Shown here piece after piece: positions 1 through 6,328 of a stretch of 10,202 nucleotides of DNA. The notes under the pieces were generated by a model. The model had not been told where the DNA came from and searched no databases. It saw only the letters and a program-made list of their open reading frames with translations. The DNA is from Planctomycetota bacterium (GTDB taxonomy: Bacteria > Planctomycetota > SKW154): assembly GCA_026418755.1 (NCBI GenBank), contig JAOAAR010000041.1:1-10202 (forward strand). Direction: 5' to 3'. A program made the position numbers and the translations under genes. Numbering within the stretch: position 1 is the stretch's first letter; each line of letters starts with the position of its first letter.

Positions 1-8
1 GTATTGCT

Positions 9-698
9 TTGAACTCTTCAAAACTCGCTTGGGTCGAGTTGTTAGTGTTTCTGTGCCTGAGCGTTGCAGGGTGCCATCTTCCTCGCAGCACGCCACTCGC
101 TGATTGCAGAATAAAGGGGGGCTCTCTTGCTTTGCGAGGCGGGGTGATAGGACGAAGCGGTGGTGATGAAAGTGTGGAAGGGTGCGTCGTATCGGCAACT
201 TTTGGTCTAACAGATTTTTTTGGAATAAACTGTCTTTTCCAGTCGGCAGAACTCGATGTGAGGAAAACGGACAGTTGGTTTGCCGAATGGGGTACAGGGC
301 TTGACTTTGTCCTTCAAACGATTGAGACAAAGACAGGTGCGATGGCTGTTTATTTAGGCGCCTCCGTTGCAGAGAGTAGATGGAGGAACTTTTTTGAAGA
401 CGATGATGTGCTCAAAATTGAGACTGAAGCGACGAGGACTCTTTACATACGAATGGGTTCTCAAAGCGAATTCGCTTTGGTCCCGCCTGTCTCTCTTGAA
501 CTCTACTTCGACTTAGAGTTTTCTCCACAATGGGGCTATCTTATGCAGTATTGGACTGTGGGTGGAAACATTCTGGTCAGACTGATGAAAGAGATATCTT
601 CGCCGAAACTCTTTCTCGGTTATTCTGTGACGAGTTCAACGGACACAGTAGTTAAAGAAAACTATCTTCTCACAGCGGGCGTCGTTTTAAGATGGTAA
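9..698 (+). CDS. Putative envelope lipoprotein / small beta-barrel protein (possibly 5'-partial)
   Basis: I do not recognise the family. The N-terminus has a hydrophobic stretch ending in a lipobox-like LSVAGC (Cys about residue 22), so export and lipidation are likely. The rest alternates short hydrophobic and polar segments, such as LYIRMGSQSEF, LELYFDLEF and LLTAGVVLRW, and ends in an aromatic Trp. This pattern is common in outer-membrane beta-barrels, although a lipoprotein and a barrel are not usually the same thing. Only eight bases precede the TTG taken as the start, they contain no ribosome binding site, and the frame stays open to the window edge, so the true start may lie upstream. 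The gene converges on the MOSC gene, whose stop is 53 bases away. It ends with TAA. Function unknown; an envelope location is inference from the signal sequence. Confidence 0.6.
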   Translation: MNSSKLAWVELLVFLCLSVAGCHLPRSTPLADCRIKGGSLALRGGVIGRSGGDESVEGCVVSATFGLTDFFGINCLFQSAELDVRKTDSWFAEWGTGLDFVLQTIETKTGAMAVYLGASVAESRWRNFFEDDDVLKIETEATRTLYIRMGSQSEFALVPPVSLELYFDLEFSPQWGYLMQYWTVGGNILVRLMKEISSPKLFLGYSVTSSTDTVVKENYLLTAGVVLRW

Positions 699-751
699 AG
701 ATTTTTTCACATGTCAGAGTTCGCAAATTTGTGTAGTTGGTCGCAGGAGAG

Positions 752-1213
752 TCAGAGAATAAAAATTTTGTCTCCTGCTTTGACAACACCCGGTTCAATC
801 ACTTTGCAAAAGACTGTTTCTGTGTCACCGATACATACTCCGACTTTCTGCGCAATAGAACACACCTTACAAGACTCCTTGCCGATGGCGACAATTTCAA
901 GAACTGCGGAGGCAACTTTTAAACGAGTGCCTACTTTCAACCCCTCTTTCTTCAGACCGATTACGGTGATGTTTTCGGCAAATGTTCCAGGACCGACATC
1001 AAGACCGAATCTCTCTTTTACAGCGAGAATGGATTCGTAAGCGAGCAAGGAGACCTCTTTCTCGCCACCGAAGTGCGCATCGTCAACAACACCCCCTTTT
1101 ACTAGTTCAATTGTTTCGACAGGAGTTTTGCTTATTCCTTTCTGCTCACCTTTGCAAACGGCGATTACTTCAGCAGAAAAACTTGCTGGGTTAGGGTTTT
1201 TTAGGTGTGGCAC
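752..1213 (-). CDS. Stand-alone MOSC-domain protein
   Basis: This 153-residue protein is almost entirely a MOSC (molybdenum cofactor sulfurase C-terminal) domain, a family thought to carry activated sulfur or bind molybdenum cofactor. Visible motifs are VCKGEQKGISK near residues 19-29, the DAHFGGEKEVSLL block at 45-57, GTFAENITVIG at 76-86 and GKESCKVCSI at 111-120, where Cys115 and Cys118 match the conserved cysteine region. VKAGDKI closes the domain. I chose the GTG at 1213-1211 because AAAGGAGA sits about five bases upstream; the frame is open further upstream, but that part is a Lys/Arg-rich shadow of the neighbouring gene. The start overlaps the 3' end of the thioredoxin gene by 23 bases, so translation is probably coupled. 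It ends in TGA. The exact substrate cannot be read from the sequence. Confidence 0.88.
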   Translation of the reverse strand: MPHLKNPNPASFSAEVIAVCKGEQKGISKTPVETIELVKGGVVDDAHFGGEKEVSLLAYESILAVKERFGLDVGPGTFAENITVIGLKKEGLKVGTRLKVASAVLEIVAIGKESCKVCSIAQKVGVCIGDTETVFCKVIEPGVVKAGDKIFIL

Positions 1214-2276
1214 CCGATTCTCCTTTAGGTTCTTCTTTCTTTTCTCTTTCCTCTTCTCCTTGCATTTCGTCCAGTTTTTTCTGCGCCTCTTTCGCCGCTT
1301 CTGTATCAGCGTAATCGGCAATCACCTTCTTCAGAGTTTCAATCCCCTCATCCTTCTTTCCACTCTGAATCTTATCAAGTGCACCTTTTAACAACTTCGC
1401 AGCAGATAACTCCTTCGAAATCACCTTATCCGATTTCATCTTTCTCTCACTCTCAGAAGCCCGCTTCGCGACATCCGTCCCTGCATACGCCTTCTCAATT
1501 GCGTTCAGCAACTCCTCAGCCTCAACATAAGCCTTCTTCTCGATGAGCAGTTCAGCCTTCTTGAGAAGTTTTTCTCCGTGGAGTTCTATGCGATTCACAA
1601 GAAACGCCCCATCCTTCTTCTCTTCCTCTGCTGCCTTGTCAGATTTGGCAAATTTCTCTGCTTCTTTGAGCGCTTTCGCAAATTCTTTCTTCTCCAAGTG
1701 TTTCTGCGCTGTCGAGAGTTTCTTGGATAGTTCTTTTTCCAGTTTCAGTTCAAACGGAAGAGCGGAAAGTTTGTCGGGTGCGAATTCTTCCGCCTCGCTT
1801 ACGACCTGTTTTACAACAGCGTCGAGATTTTTGTCGCCTGAATGCCCCTGCCAGACAACTTTACCGACAGCATTGATAACATAGACGGTCGGAATGCCTT
1901 TTATCCCGTAGAGTTGGTTCGTCTTCCGCGAATCATCCAGCGCTACGGGAAAAGTGTAGTTACTCTGTTTGATAAACGGTTCAACCTTCTCCCTTTCTTC
2001 AGCCGTTAGGGCGATAACAACCAATCCTTTCTCCTTATTCTCACTCCAGAGCCTCTGGAGATGCGGCATAGTCTGCACACAAGGTGGTCATGTGGTTGCC
2101 CAGAAATCGAGAATCACCGCCTTGCCCCGTAACTCGGACAGTTTGACCCCTTTCTCCACATTCAACCACTCCTTCACTTGAATCTCCGGCGGTCTCTGCC
2201 CCACAAAGTTCGTTCCTTCTGCGAACAGAGGTATCAGCACAAAAAACGAAAAAACGAAAACTACCCCGTAGCGCAT
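1191..2276 (-). CDS. Exported TlpA-like thioredoxin with predicted selenocysteine (UPPC) and helical C-terminal extension
   Basis: Predicted periplasmic thiol-disulfide oxidoreductase of 361 residues if the in-frame TGA at 2090-2088 is read as selenocysteine 63. A signal peptide covers residues 1 to about 20 (hydrophobic run ending LFAEG). A TlpA/AhpC-TSA-like thioredoxin fold follows: GKAVILDFWATT, then UGA, then PPCVQTMPHLQRLW. The usual motif is WATWCPPC, so UGA replaces the nucleophilic first Cys while the second (Cys66) remains. The cis-Pro loop is IKGIPTVYVI (Pro129). Residues 165-361 are Lys/Glu-rich helices resembling TPR repeats, with a disordered tail. Both halves are in the same frame, with no indel needed. 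GGAGG lies seven bases before the ATG. A hairpin at 2060-2044 fits a bacterial SECIS. Alternatives are a nonsense mutation or a base-call error changing TGC/TGT to TGA. A standard caller would report two fragments, 2276-2088 and 2078-1191. Confidence 0.8.
2044..2060 (-). promoter_or_regulatory. Candidate bacterial SECIS hairpin downstream of in-frame UGA
   Basis: On the minus strand the sequence CTCCAGAGGCTCTGGAG is a perfect inverted repeat. It folds as six pairs with loop AGGCT, or seven pairs with loop GGC. It begins 27 nt after the TGA at 2090-2088, which puts the apical loop about 33 nt from the UGA, with a G in the first two loop positions. These values fall within the loose bacterial SECIS rules as I know them (loop roughly 16-37 nt from UGA, G near the loop start). 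SelB binding is inference; the repeat itself is directly visible. Confidence 0.55.
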
Positions 2277-2304
2277 AAATATTCCTCCATCACATCTTCA
2301 GTCT

Positions 2305-2335
2305 AATATACGAACCAACCAACAGAAAATTGTAA
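2305..2335 (-). promoter_or_regulatory. Possible promoter for the thioredoxin-MOSC unit
   Basis: On the minus strand a TATATT -10-like box (2310-2305) is preceded by a TTACAA -35-like box (2335-2330). The 19-base spacer is longer than the ideal 17. It lies about 30 bases upstream of the ATG at 2276, in a gap shared with the divergent coiled-coil gene. Support is moderate to weak. Confidence 0.35.
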
Positions 2336-2518
2336 CAGGATTACATCGAATTTAATAGTTGAACAGAAGAATTCAGAAAATGCTCTCACATTTCCTACCA
2401 GAGGGCAAATCTTTTCGTCAGTAGCCTCGGCGATATTTTTTCACTTTGTCTTGTATCTAAATGAATGTCTCTTTTTGGTTCGTTAAAATTATGTGTAAAG
2501 GTTTCAGGAAGATAAAGA

Positions 2519-3271
2519 TTGAGAGTTCTAACCGCAGTCATGGCGTTTGTGGCATTCATAGTTGCCGTCTTCGCACTCAGCGTTAGTCTTCTGCCGAACC
2601 TTTTTGAATTTGAAAAACACCCTTCTAAAGAGCGAGATTCTTATTCTGATACTGACTTGTTAAGAGATGAAGTGTTAGTTCTCAAGCGGCACAACGAAGA
2701 CCATAAAACTATTATCGCATCCTTGCAGAAGGAGATAACATCTCTTAGAGAAGAACTTGAAGCGATGAAGAGAAAGAACGAGCCTTTGAAGGAGACTTCA
2801 TCTATCCAGTTGGAATCCAGAACGCAATCTCCTCCCTCTTCGGAAGAGGCTGAACAAAAGTTGAGAGAGGCGATACGGCGCGAGGTGACTGCTGTGCTGG
2901 AAGAAATCAAACGCGCTGAACACCAAAGTGCTCTTTCACAGAAAAAAGAGCACATACAAAAAGAGCAGGAGAACGAACTCAAATGGAGGATGGAAGAACT
3001 GGACAGAATCTCCGAAAAACTGAACTGGTCACCTGAACTCCGGGAGGATGTGAAACAAACCATCCAGAGATGGATACAGACAGTGTATAGCATCAAGATT
3101 TTTGCGATTGAAACGCTCCTGCGTGGCGATATAAAGGAGGATGAGAAGAATCTCCTCATCAATGAGTTCAAAGAAAGAGCGTCTCTTTTACTCAAACAGG
3201 ATGAGGATGTGTTGCTTCAACTTCTCGGAGAAGAACTCTACAAGCGGCTCAAAGGGCATCTCAAAATGTAG
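2519..3271 (+). CDS. Membrane-anchored coiled-coil protein of unknown function
   Basis: This 250-residue protein starts with a strongly hydrophobic segment (residues 4-27) that should act as an uncleaved signal anchor. A Ser-rich linker and long charged heptad-like helices follow: roughly residues 48-90 (ending in ITSLREELEAMKRKNE) and 108-165 (around LREAIRREVTAVLEEIKRAE). A separate helical C-terminal domain spans about 165-250. No enzyme motif is visible. The TTG start at 2519 is preferred because AGGAAGA lies about nine bases upstream; the next in-frame ATG (2540) has no ribosome binding site and would shorten the membrane segment. It is divergent from the thioredoxin gene, with a 242-base gap. 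The topology suggests a periplasm-facing scaffold or sensor, but the function is not recognisable. Confidence 0.75.
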   Translation: MRVLTAVMAFVAFIVAVFALSVSLLPNLFEFEKHPSKERDSYSDTDLLRDEVLVLKRHNEDHKTIIASLQKEITSLREELEAMKRKNEPLKETSSIQLESRTQSPPSSEEAEQKLREAIRREVTAVLEEIKRAEHQSALSQKKEHIQKEQENELKWRMEELDRISEKLNWSPELREDVKQTIQRWIQTVYSIKIFAIETLLRGDIKEDEKNLLINEFKERASLLLKQDEDVLLQLLGEELYKRLKGHLKM

Positions 3272-3327
3272 TCCTCTTTCGTTTGCCAACGCTGACAGTT
3301 TCTCCACAATCTTTTCATACATTTCTG

Positions 3328-3356
3328 TTGCAATTTTATGGTCTCATGTAGATAAT
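3328..3356 (+). promoter_or_regulatory. Sigma70-like promoter for the CAP-domain lipoprotein gene
   Basis: TTGCAA (3328-3333) and GATAAT (3351-3356) are separated by exactly 17 bases, in the 117-base gap after the coiled-coil gene. They match the consensus at four of six and five of six positions. Transcription would start near 3363, about 26 bases before the ATG at 3389. The spacing and position make this convincing for a sequence-only call. Confidence 0.55.
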
Positions 3357-3388
3357 CCTTTTTAAGGCAGAAGTAGGGGAAAAGTGAG

Positions 3389-3847
3389 ATGCGCGTGCTG
3401 TTATGTTGTGTTGTTGGAATTTTTCTTTTGAGTTGTTCAGGCGGTGGAAGTAAAGACAAATCCGTTTCCGCAGGAGAATTGCTTAAAGCAATCAACGACT
3501 ACCGAGTGGCGAACGGTCTAGGAACTTTGACATGGAAAGACTCGATTGCGACAGTTGCAACCAATTATGCGGAATATTTGAACAATTTAAGGAAGACCAA
3601 CCCTTCGCAAGAGTACGAACCGAATCGCAACGGGACACCAGCCAGCCGTTTGAGCGGTTTATATACCTCTTGGTGTGGTGAAGCGGGCAAAAGATGGAAA
3701 GCGGATAATGTGTCCGATGTGTTGAACAATCTGGACAACAAGGCGGTGCTTTTAAGTGCCAGCGCAAAGAGTATCGGCATAGGACGCGTCCCCTGAGTAT
3801 GAGGGGGCGGCTATTTCTGGTGGGTCGTTGACCTCACCGACCAGTAG
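3389..3847 (+). CDS. CAP/SCP (YkwD-like) domain lipoprotein with two in-frame UGA codons near the C-terminus
   Basis: Predicted secreted lipoprotein: a short signal with lipobox LLSC (Cys16), a Gly/Ser linker, then a CAP domain from about residue 27. The opening helix, LLKAINDYRVANGLGTLTW, is typical of bacterial CAP proteins, as is SIGIGR near residues 128-133. Family members normally end in a strand like GYYWVQVF. Here the matching strand, GGGYFWWVVDLTDQ, lies in the same frame but after TGA codons at 3794-3796 and 3800-3802, and ends at TAG 3845-3847. The frame strictly closes at 3796 (135 residues), which would lose that strand. Explanations are two selenocysteines, a real truncation, or paired one-base errors: one C fewer in 3790-3793 and one G more in 3803-3807 gives VPEYEGGGYFWW. 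The usual CAP His residues are not obvious. AGGGG lies about nine bases before the ATG. Confidence 0.62.
3817..3844 (+). promoter_or_regulatory. Hairpin downstream of in-frame UGAs in the CAP gene (possible SECIS)
   Basis: GGTGGGTCGTTGACCTCACC (3819-3838) folds into two four-pair segments, GGTG/CACC and GGTC/GACC, with one bulged T at 3834 and the three-base loop GTT. The loop starts 24 nt after the second UGA and 30 nt after the first, and opens with G-U, as in well-studied bacterial SECIS loops. An alternative outer pairing, CTGGT/ACCAG (3817-3821 with 3840-3844), also exists. Because the gene itself has a competing frameshift explanation, the assignment is tentative. Confidence 0.25.
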
Positions 3848-3947
3848 AGAATAAAATTATACTGCAAGTCTGGTTCATCCGGCTTCAGATTGAAGAGAGT
3901 TCGTGAAAGAGAAGTCTCTTCCCTGTCTCAAAAGATGATTGGGCGGT

Positions 3948-3976
3948 TTGCAGAAGGAAGGTTTTTGTGTTATAAT
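3948..3976 (+). promoter_or_regulatory. Sigma70-like promoter of the pilus/coaB/uppP cluster
   Basis: A perfect TATAAT (3971-3976) is preceded by TTGCAG (3948-3953) with a 17-base spacer. Transcription would start near 3983, leaving a short leader before the ATG at 4007, with a weak GGTGG ribosome binding site (3997-4001). This is the best promoter in the window. No other clear promoter is seen before 8376, so it probably drives all five downstream genes. Confidence 0.7.
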
Positions 3977-4006
3977 AAACAATAATCTCTCAATTGGTGG
4001 TAGCGT

Positions 4007-5779
4007 ATGTTAGGCGTGGACATTGATGGCGACAGCATAATAGTGGTCGAGGTGAAGGAGACATCGGCAGGTCCTGTAATCTTCGGGTATGGAATAGCGG
4101 AGTTGCCACCAGAAGTGGCAAGCGACAAGGATGCGGTTTCTCATTTCTTACAGAGGCTTTTGATTTCAAGAGAATTGCAGTCCGTGGATGCTGTTATTAC
4201 GCTTGAGAGCAAAGATGCATTTGTGAAACACCTGGCGATTCCCCAGATGCCGAAGGCAGATATGGAGAATTCAGTCTGGTGGGAGACCGAGAGAACCAGT
4301 CCGTTCCCTTTGAAAGAGGCGTATTTTGATTATCATACCATCAAAGAGGTGACATACGAAGACGGCAGTCGAAAAGTGGATGTGTTGGTTGCGGCGGCGA
4401 AAAAAGATGCTCTTACTGAAAGAGTTGATGCACTCGTCAAAGCCAATTTGAAGCCCGTGGGAGTGACAGCGCGCGCCCTGGCGATTGTCTCTGCTTTCTC
4501 CGAAAAAGTGAAAAGTGAGGCAAGTTCTACGCTTGCAATCGTTGACATTGGACGAGTTTATACCACATTGGTGGTCCTTGAAGATGGACATCTCGCGTTT
4601 GTGAGGGAGACGAAAATCGGTGATTACGATTTCACAGAGGCGATTCGCTCAGAGTTGGGGGTTTCTTTAGATACGGCGGAACTTTTGAAGCGGAAGTACG
4701 GAATAGCGTTGAAGGAAGAGGAGCAGAGACTTCTTTCTATTGCAGTCCACGAGGAGTTGGAGCAGATAAAAGACACTCTTGCATTTTGGGAAGATTTGAA
4801 GACCGCTGCTGAAGCAGGTGCTCTGCCGATTGCAGACAAACATGCGAAGGAGCCAAATGAGGCTCAGCAGGTAGCGGTCGCTGTTCGCTATCCTGTCGAG
4901 CGGCTTGTAGGAGAGTTGAGCCGTTCCTTGGGGTTTTACAGACAGCAAAACCCGGAAAGAAAGGTGCAGGAGATCATTCTGTGCGGCAGAGGCGCAATGC
5001 TAAGAGATGTTGACAGACTGCTTTCGGCTCGCCTGGCTTTCCCTGTTAAAGTGGTTAACCCCCTTGAAGGAATTCGAGTTGGTTCTCCTGGTGTCCGTCA
5101 AGAAGAGTTGCAGAGCATAGGAACGATGCTCACAGCAGCGTTTGGTATGGCGCGCAAACAATCCTTCCGATACATAAATCTCCTCCCAGGAGGACTGACA
5201 CTGTCGAAAAAAGTGACGACGAAGACCGCCTCACCCGTGCAAATAGCATCCCTGTTCTTGGCATCGTTCCTCTCTCTTGTCGTCGCTCTCTTTCTGGTTA
5301 AATATTCCTACGCCACAGACAGAGATGTGTTGCAAGAAAGGGTTGCCTCTTTCTCAAAAATACTTTCTCGCGCATCGCAGGTCACTACTCAGGTGGAAAA
5401 GATAAAACAACAAATGGAAGTCATCGAGAACGCTTGGCTATCGAATCCCGACTGGTTTGACGCTTTGCGGGCGCTCAGCAATGTAATCATTGAGGGGAAA
5501 GTGTGGTTGCGTTCTCTCAGCTTTGAGGCGGTGAGAGATTCAAACGGACTACCTTTTGAGTACCTGATGAAAATTGAGGGGTGTGCGAAAGATGCTTCGC
5601 TAGTCACAGAATTCACTATGCGTATGGCAGAAATAGAGCATTTCCAGAAGGTGCAACCGGGTGGAATAAAAACGGTGGAAGTCGCAGAGAAGTATGCAAA
5701 AGAGGAAGTGGTTCTCTTCACCGTCAATGCGAAATTGAGGAGTTCTCAATGGCGCAAGAAAGCGGAATCAAAAAAATAA
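4007..5779 (+). CDS. pilMN: PilM-PilN fusion protein (type IV pilus inner-membrane assembly)
   Basis: A 590-residue protein joining two pilus alignment proteins that are usually separate. Residues 1 to about 375 are PilM, an actin/FtsA-like cytoplasmic ATPase fold: LGVDIDGDSIIVVEVK at the start, VDIGRVYTTLVVLEDG at 179-194, and IILCGRGAMLRDVDRLL around 323-339. Residues 390-394 are INLLP, the conserved PilN N-terminal motif that binds the PilM groove. A single membrane span at about 413-435 follows, then a coiled coil and a periplasmic ferredoxin-like domain typical of PilN. Each PilM would therefore be tethered to its partner, fixing 1:1 stoichiometry. There is no internal stop, and the whole frame is clean. 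It is the first gene of the cluster and overlaps pilO. A T2SS GspL-like origin is possible, but INLLP favours PilN. Confidence 0.9.
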   Translation: MLGVDIDGDSIIVVEVKETSAGPVIFGYGIAELPPEVASDKDAVSHFLQRLLISRELQSVDAVITLESKDAFVKHLAIPQMPKADMENSVWWETERTSPFPLKEAYFDYHTIKEVTYEDGSRKVDVLVAAAKKDALTERVDALVKANLKPVGVTARALAIVSAFSEKVKSEASSTLAIVDIGRVYTTLVVLEDGHLAFVRETKIGDYDFTEAIRSELGVSLDTAELLKRKYGIALKEEEQRLLSIAVHEELEQIKDTLAFWEDLKTAAEAGALPIADKHAKEPNEAQQVAVAVRYPVERLVGELSRSLGFYRQQNPERKVQEIILCGRGAMLRDVDRLLSARLAFPVKVVNPLEGIRVGSPGVRQEELQSIGTMLTAAFGMARKQSFRYINLLPGGLTLSKKVTTKTASPVQIASLFLASFLSLVVALFLVKYSYATDRDVLQERVASFSKILSRASQVTTQVEKIKQQMEVIENAWLSNPDWFDALRALSNVIIEGKVWLRSLSFEAVRDSNGLPFEYLMKIEGCAKDASLVTEFTMRMAEIEHFQKVQPGGIKTVEVAEKYAKEEVVLFTVNAKLRSSQWRKKAESKK

Positions 5780-6327
5780 TGGGCAAAATTTTTAGAGGCC
5801 CCAAGGGGATGTTTGCAACTCTCCTGCTGTTGGGTATCCTTATGGTGGTGGTTGTTCTGCCACTCTTGGGTGCTATCTCGAGCGCAAGAGCAGGATTGCT
5901 TGATACTCAAGAGAAACTGCAACGCCTCATTCCATCTATCTACAAACTTTCTCGTCAGATGGAACGGGTAAGGAGAATGCGTCTGGAATTACTTGATATG
6001 AAGAATCGTTACGGCGGCGCTGACAGAGCAGAAAAAGTGTTCCATCTTCTCACCTCTGTCGCAGCAGAGCACAAAGTAAAAATAAGCAGTCTGGAGCCAA
6101 AACCAAAAGAGCAGAAAGGAGTGTTCATAAGAATCCCCGTAAGACTTACACTGGCTTGCCGATATGCCGACCTGGCGAAATACTTGAACGCTATCACCAG
6201 CGCGGAATACATATGCGTCGTCACATCATTAAGCATAACAGAGAACCGCGAACTGTATCCCGAAGTGAGCGTGGATATGCAGATAGAACTTGTCTTTGTT
6301 GACCCCTATGTCGAAGTAGGAGAGTAG
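5749..6327 (+). CDS. pilO: PilO-like pilus assembly protein
   Basis: A 192-residue bitopic membrane protein with PilO architecture: short positive cytoplasmic N-terminus, one membrane span (about residues 21-43), a coiled coil (about 48-85), then an alpha/beta domain. That domain contains VKISSLEPKP and the block VRLTLACRYADLAKYLNAIT, which is characteristic of the PilO ferredoxin-like fold. PilO dimerises with PilN and contacts PilP in the periplasm. I chose the ATG at 5749 because GAGGAG lies six bases upstream; it overlaps the pilMN stop by 31 bases. A second ATG at 5779, overlapping the pilMN TAA by one base, is possible but lacks a clear ribosome binding site. Sequence identity is weak, so the call rests largely on topology and position after pilMN. 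Confidence 0.82.
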   Translation: MAQESGIKKIMGKIFRGPKGMFATLLLLGILMVVVVLPLLGAISSARAGLLDTQEKLQRLIPSIYKLSRQMERVRRMRLELLDMKNRYGGADRAEKVFHLLTSVAAEHKVKISSLEPKPKEQKGVFIRIPVRLTLACRYADLAKYLNAITSAEYICVVTSLSITENRELYPEVSVDMQIELVFVDPYVEVGE

Positions 6328-6328
6328 A

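Noticed and set aside
2079..2110. Frameshift explanation for the thioredoxin TGA
   Set aside because: Both halves are in one frame and the WATT-x-PPC spacing is exactly right; any single indel pair tried destroys the motif.
1191..2276. Global UGA recoding (Gly or Trp) as explanation for the interrupted genes
   Set aside because: UGA ends coaB with a TTGA overlap into uppP, and also ends uppP, the MOSC gene and the gene at 9658, with non-coding-like sequence after each; TGG is used normally for Trp.
2277..2518. Searched the 242-base divergent gap for tRNA, small genes or repeats
   Set aside because: Only a weak minus-strand promoter and a plus-strand TAAAAT without a matching -35 were seen; no RNA gene or ORF with a ribosome binding site.
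3227..3361. Minus-strand reading MYEKIVEKLSALANERG and so on, protein-like, antisense to the end of the coiled-coil gene
   Set aside because: Only 44 residues from its ATG, no ribosome binding site, overlaps the 3' end of a real gene and the promoter at 3328-3356; most likely an antisense shadow of helical coding sequence.
3892..3921. GAAGAGA and TCTCTTC inverted repeat between the CAP and pilMN genes
   Set aside because: Seven pairs with a 16-base loop and no T run; too weak to call a terminator or operator.
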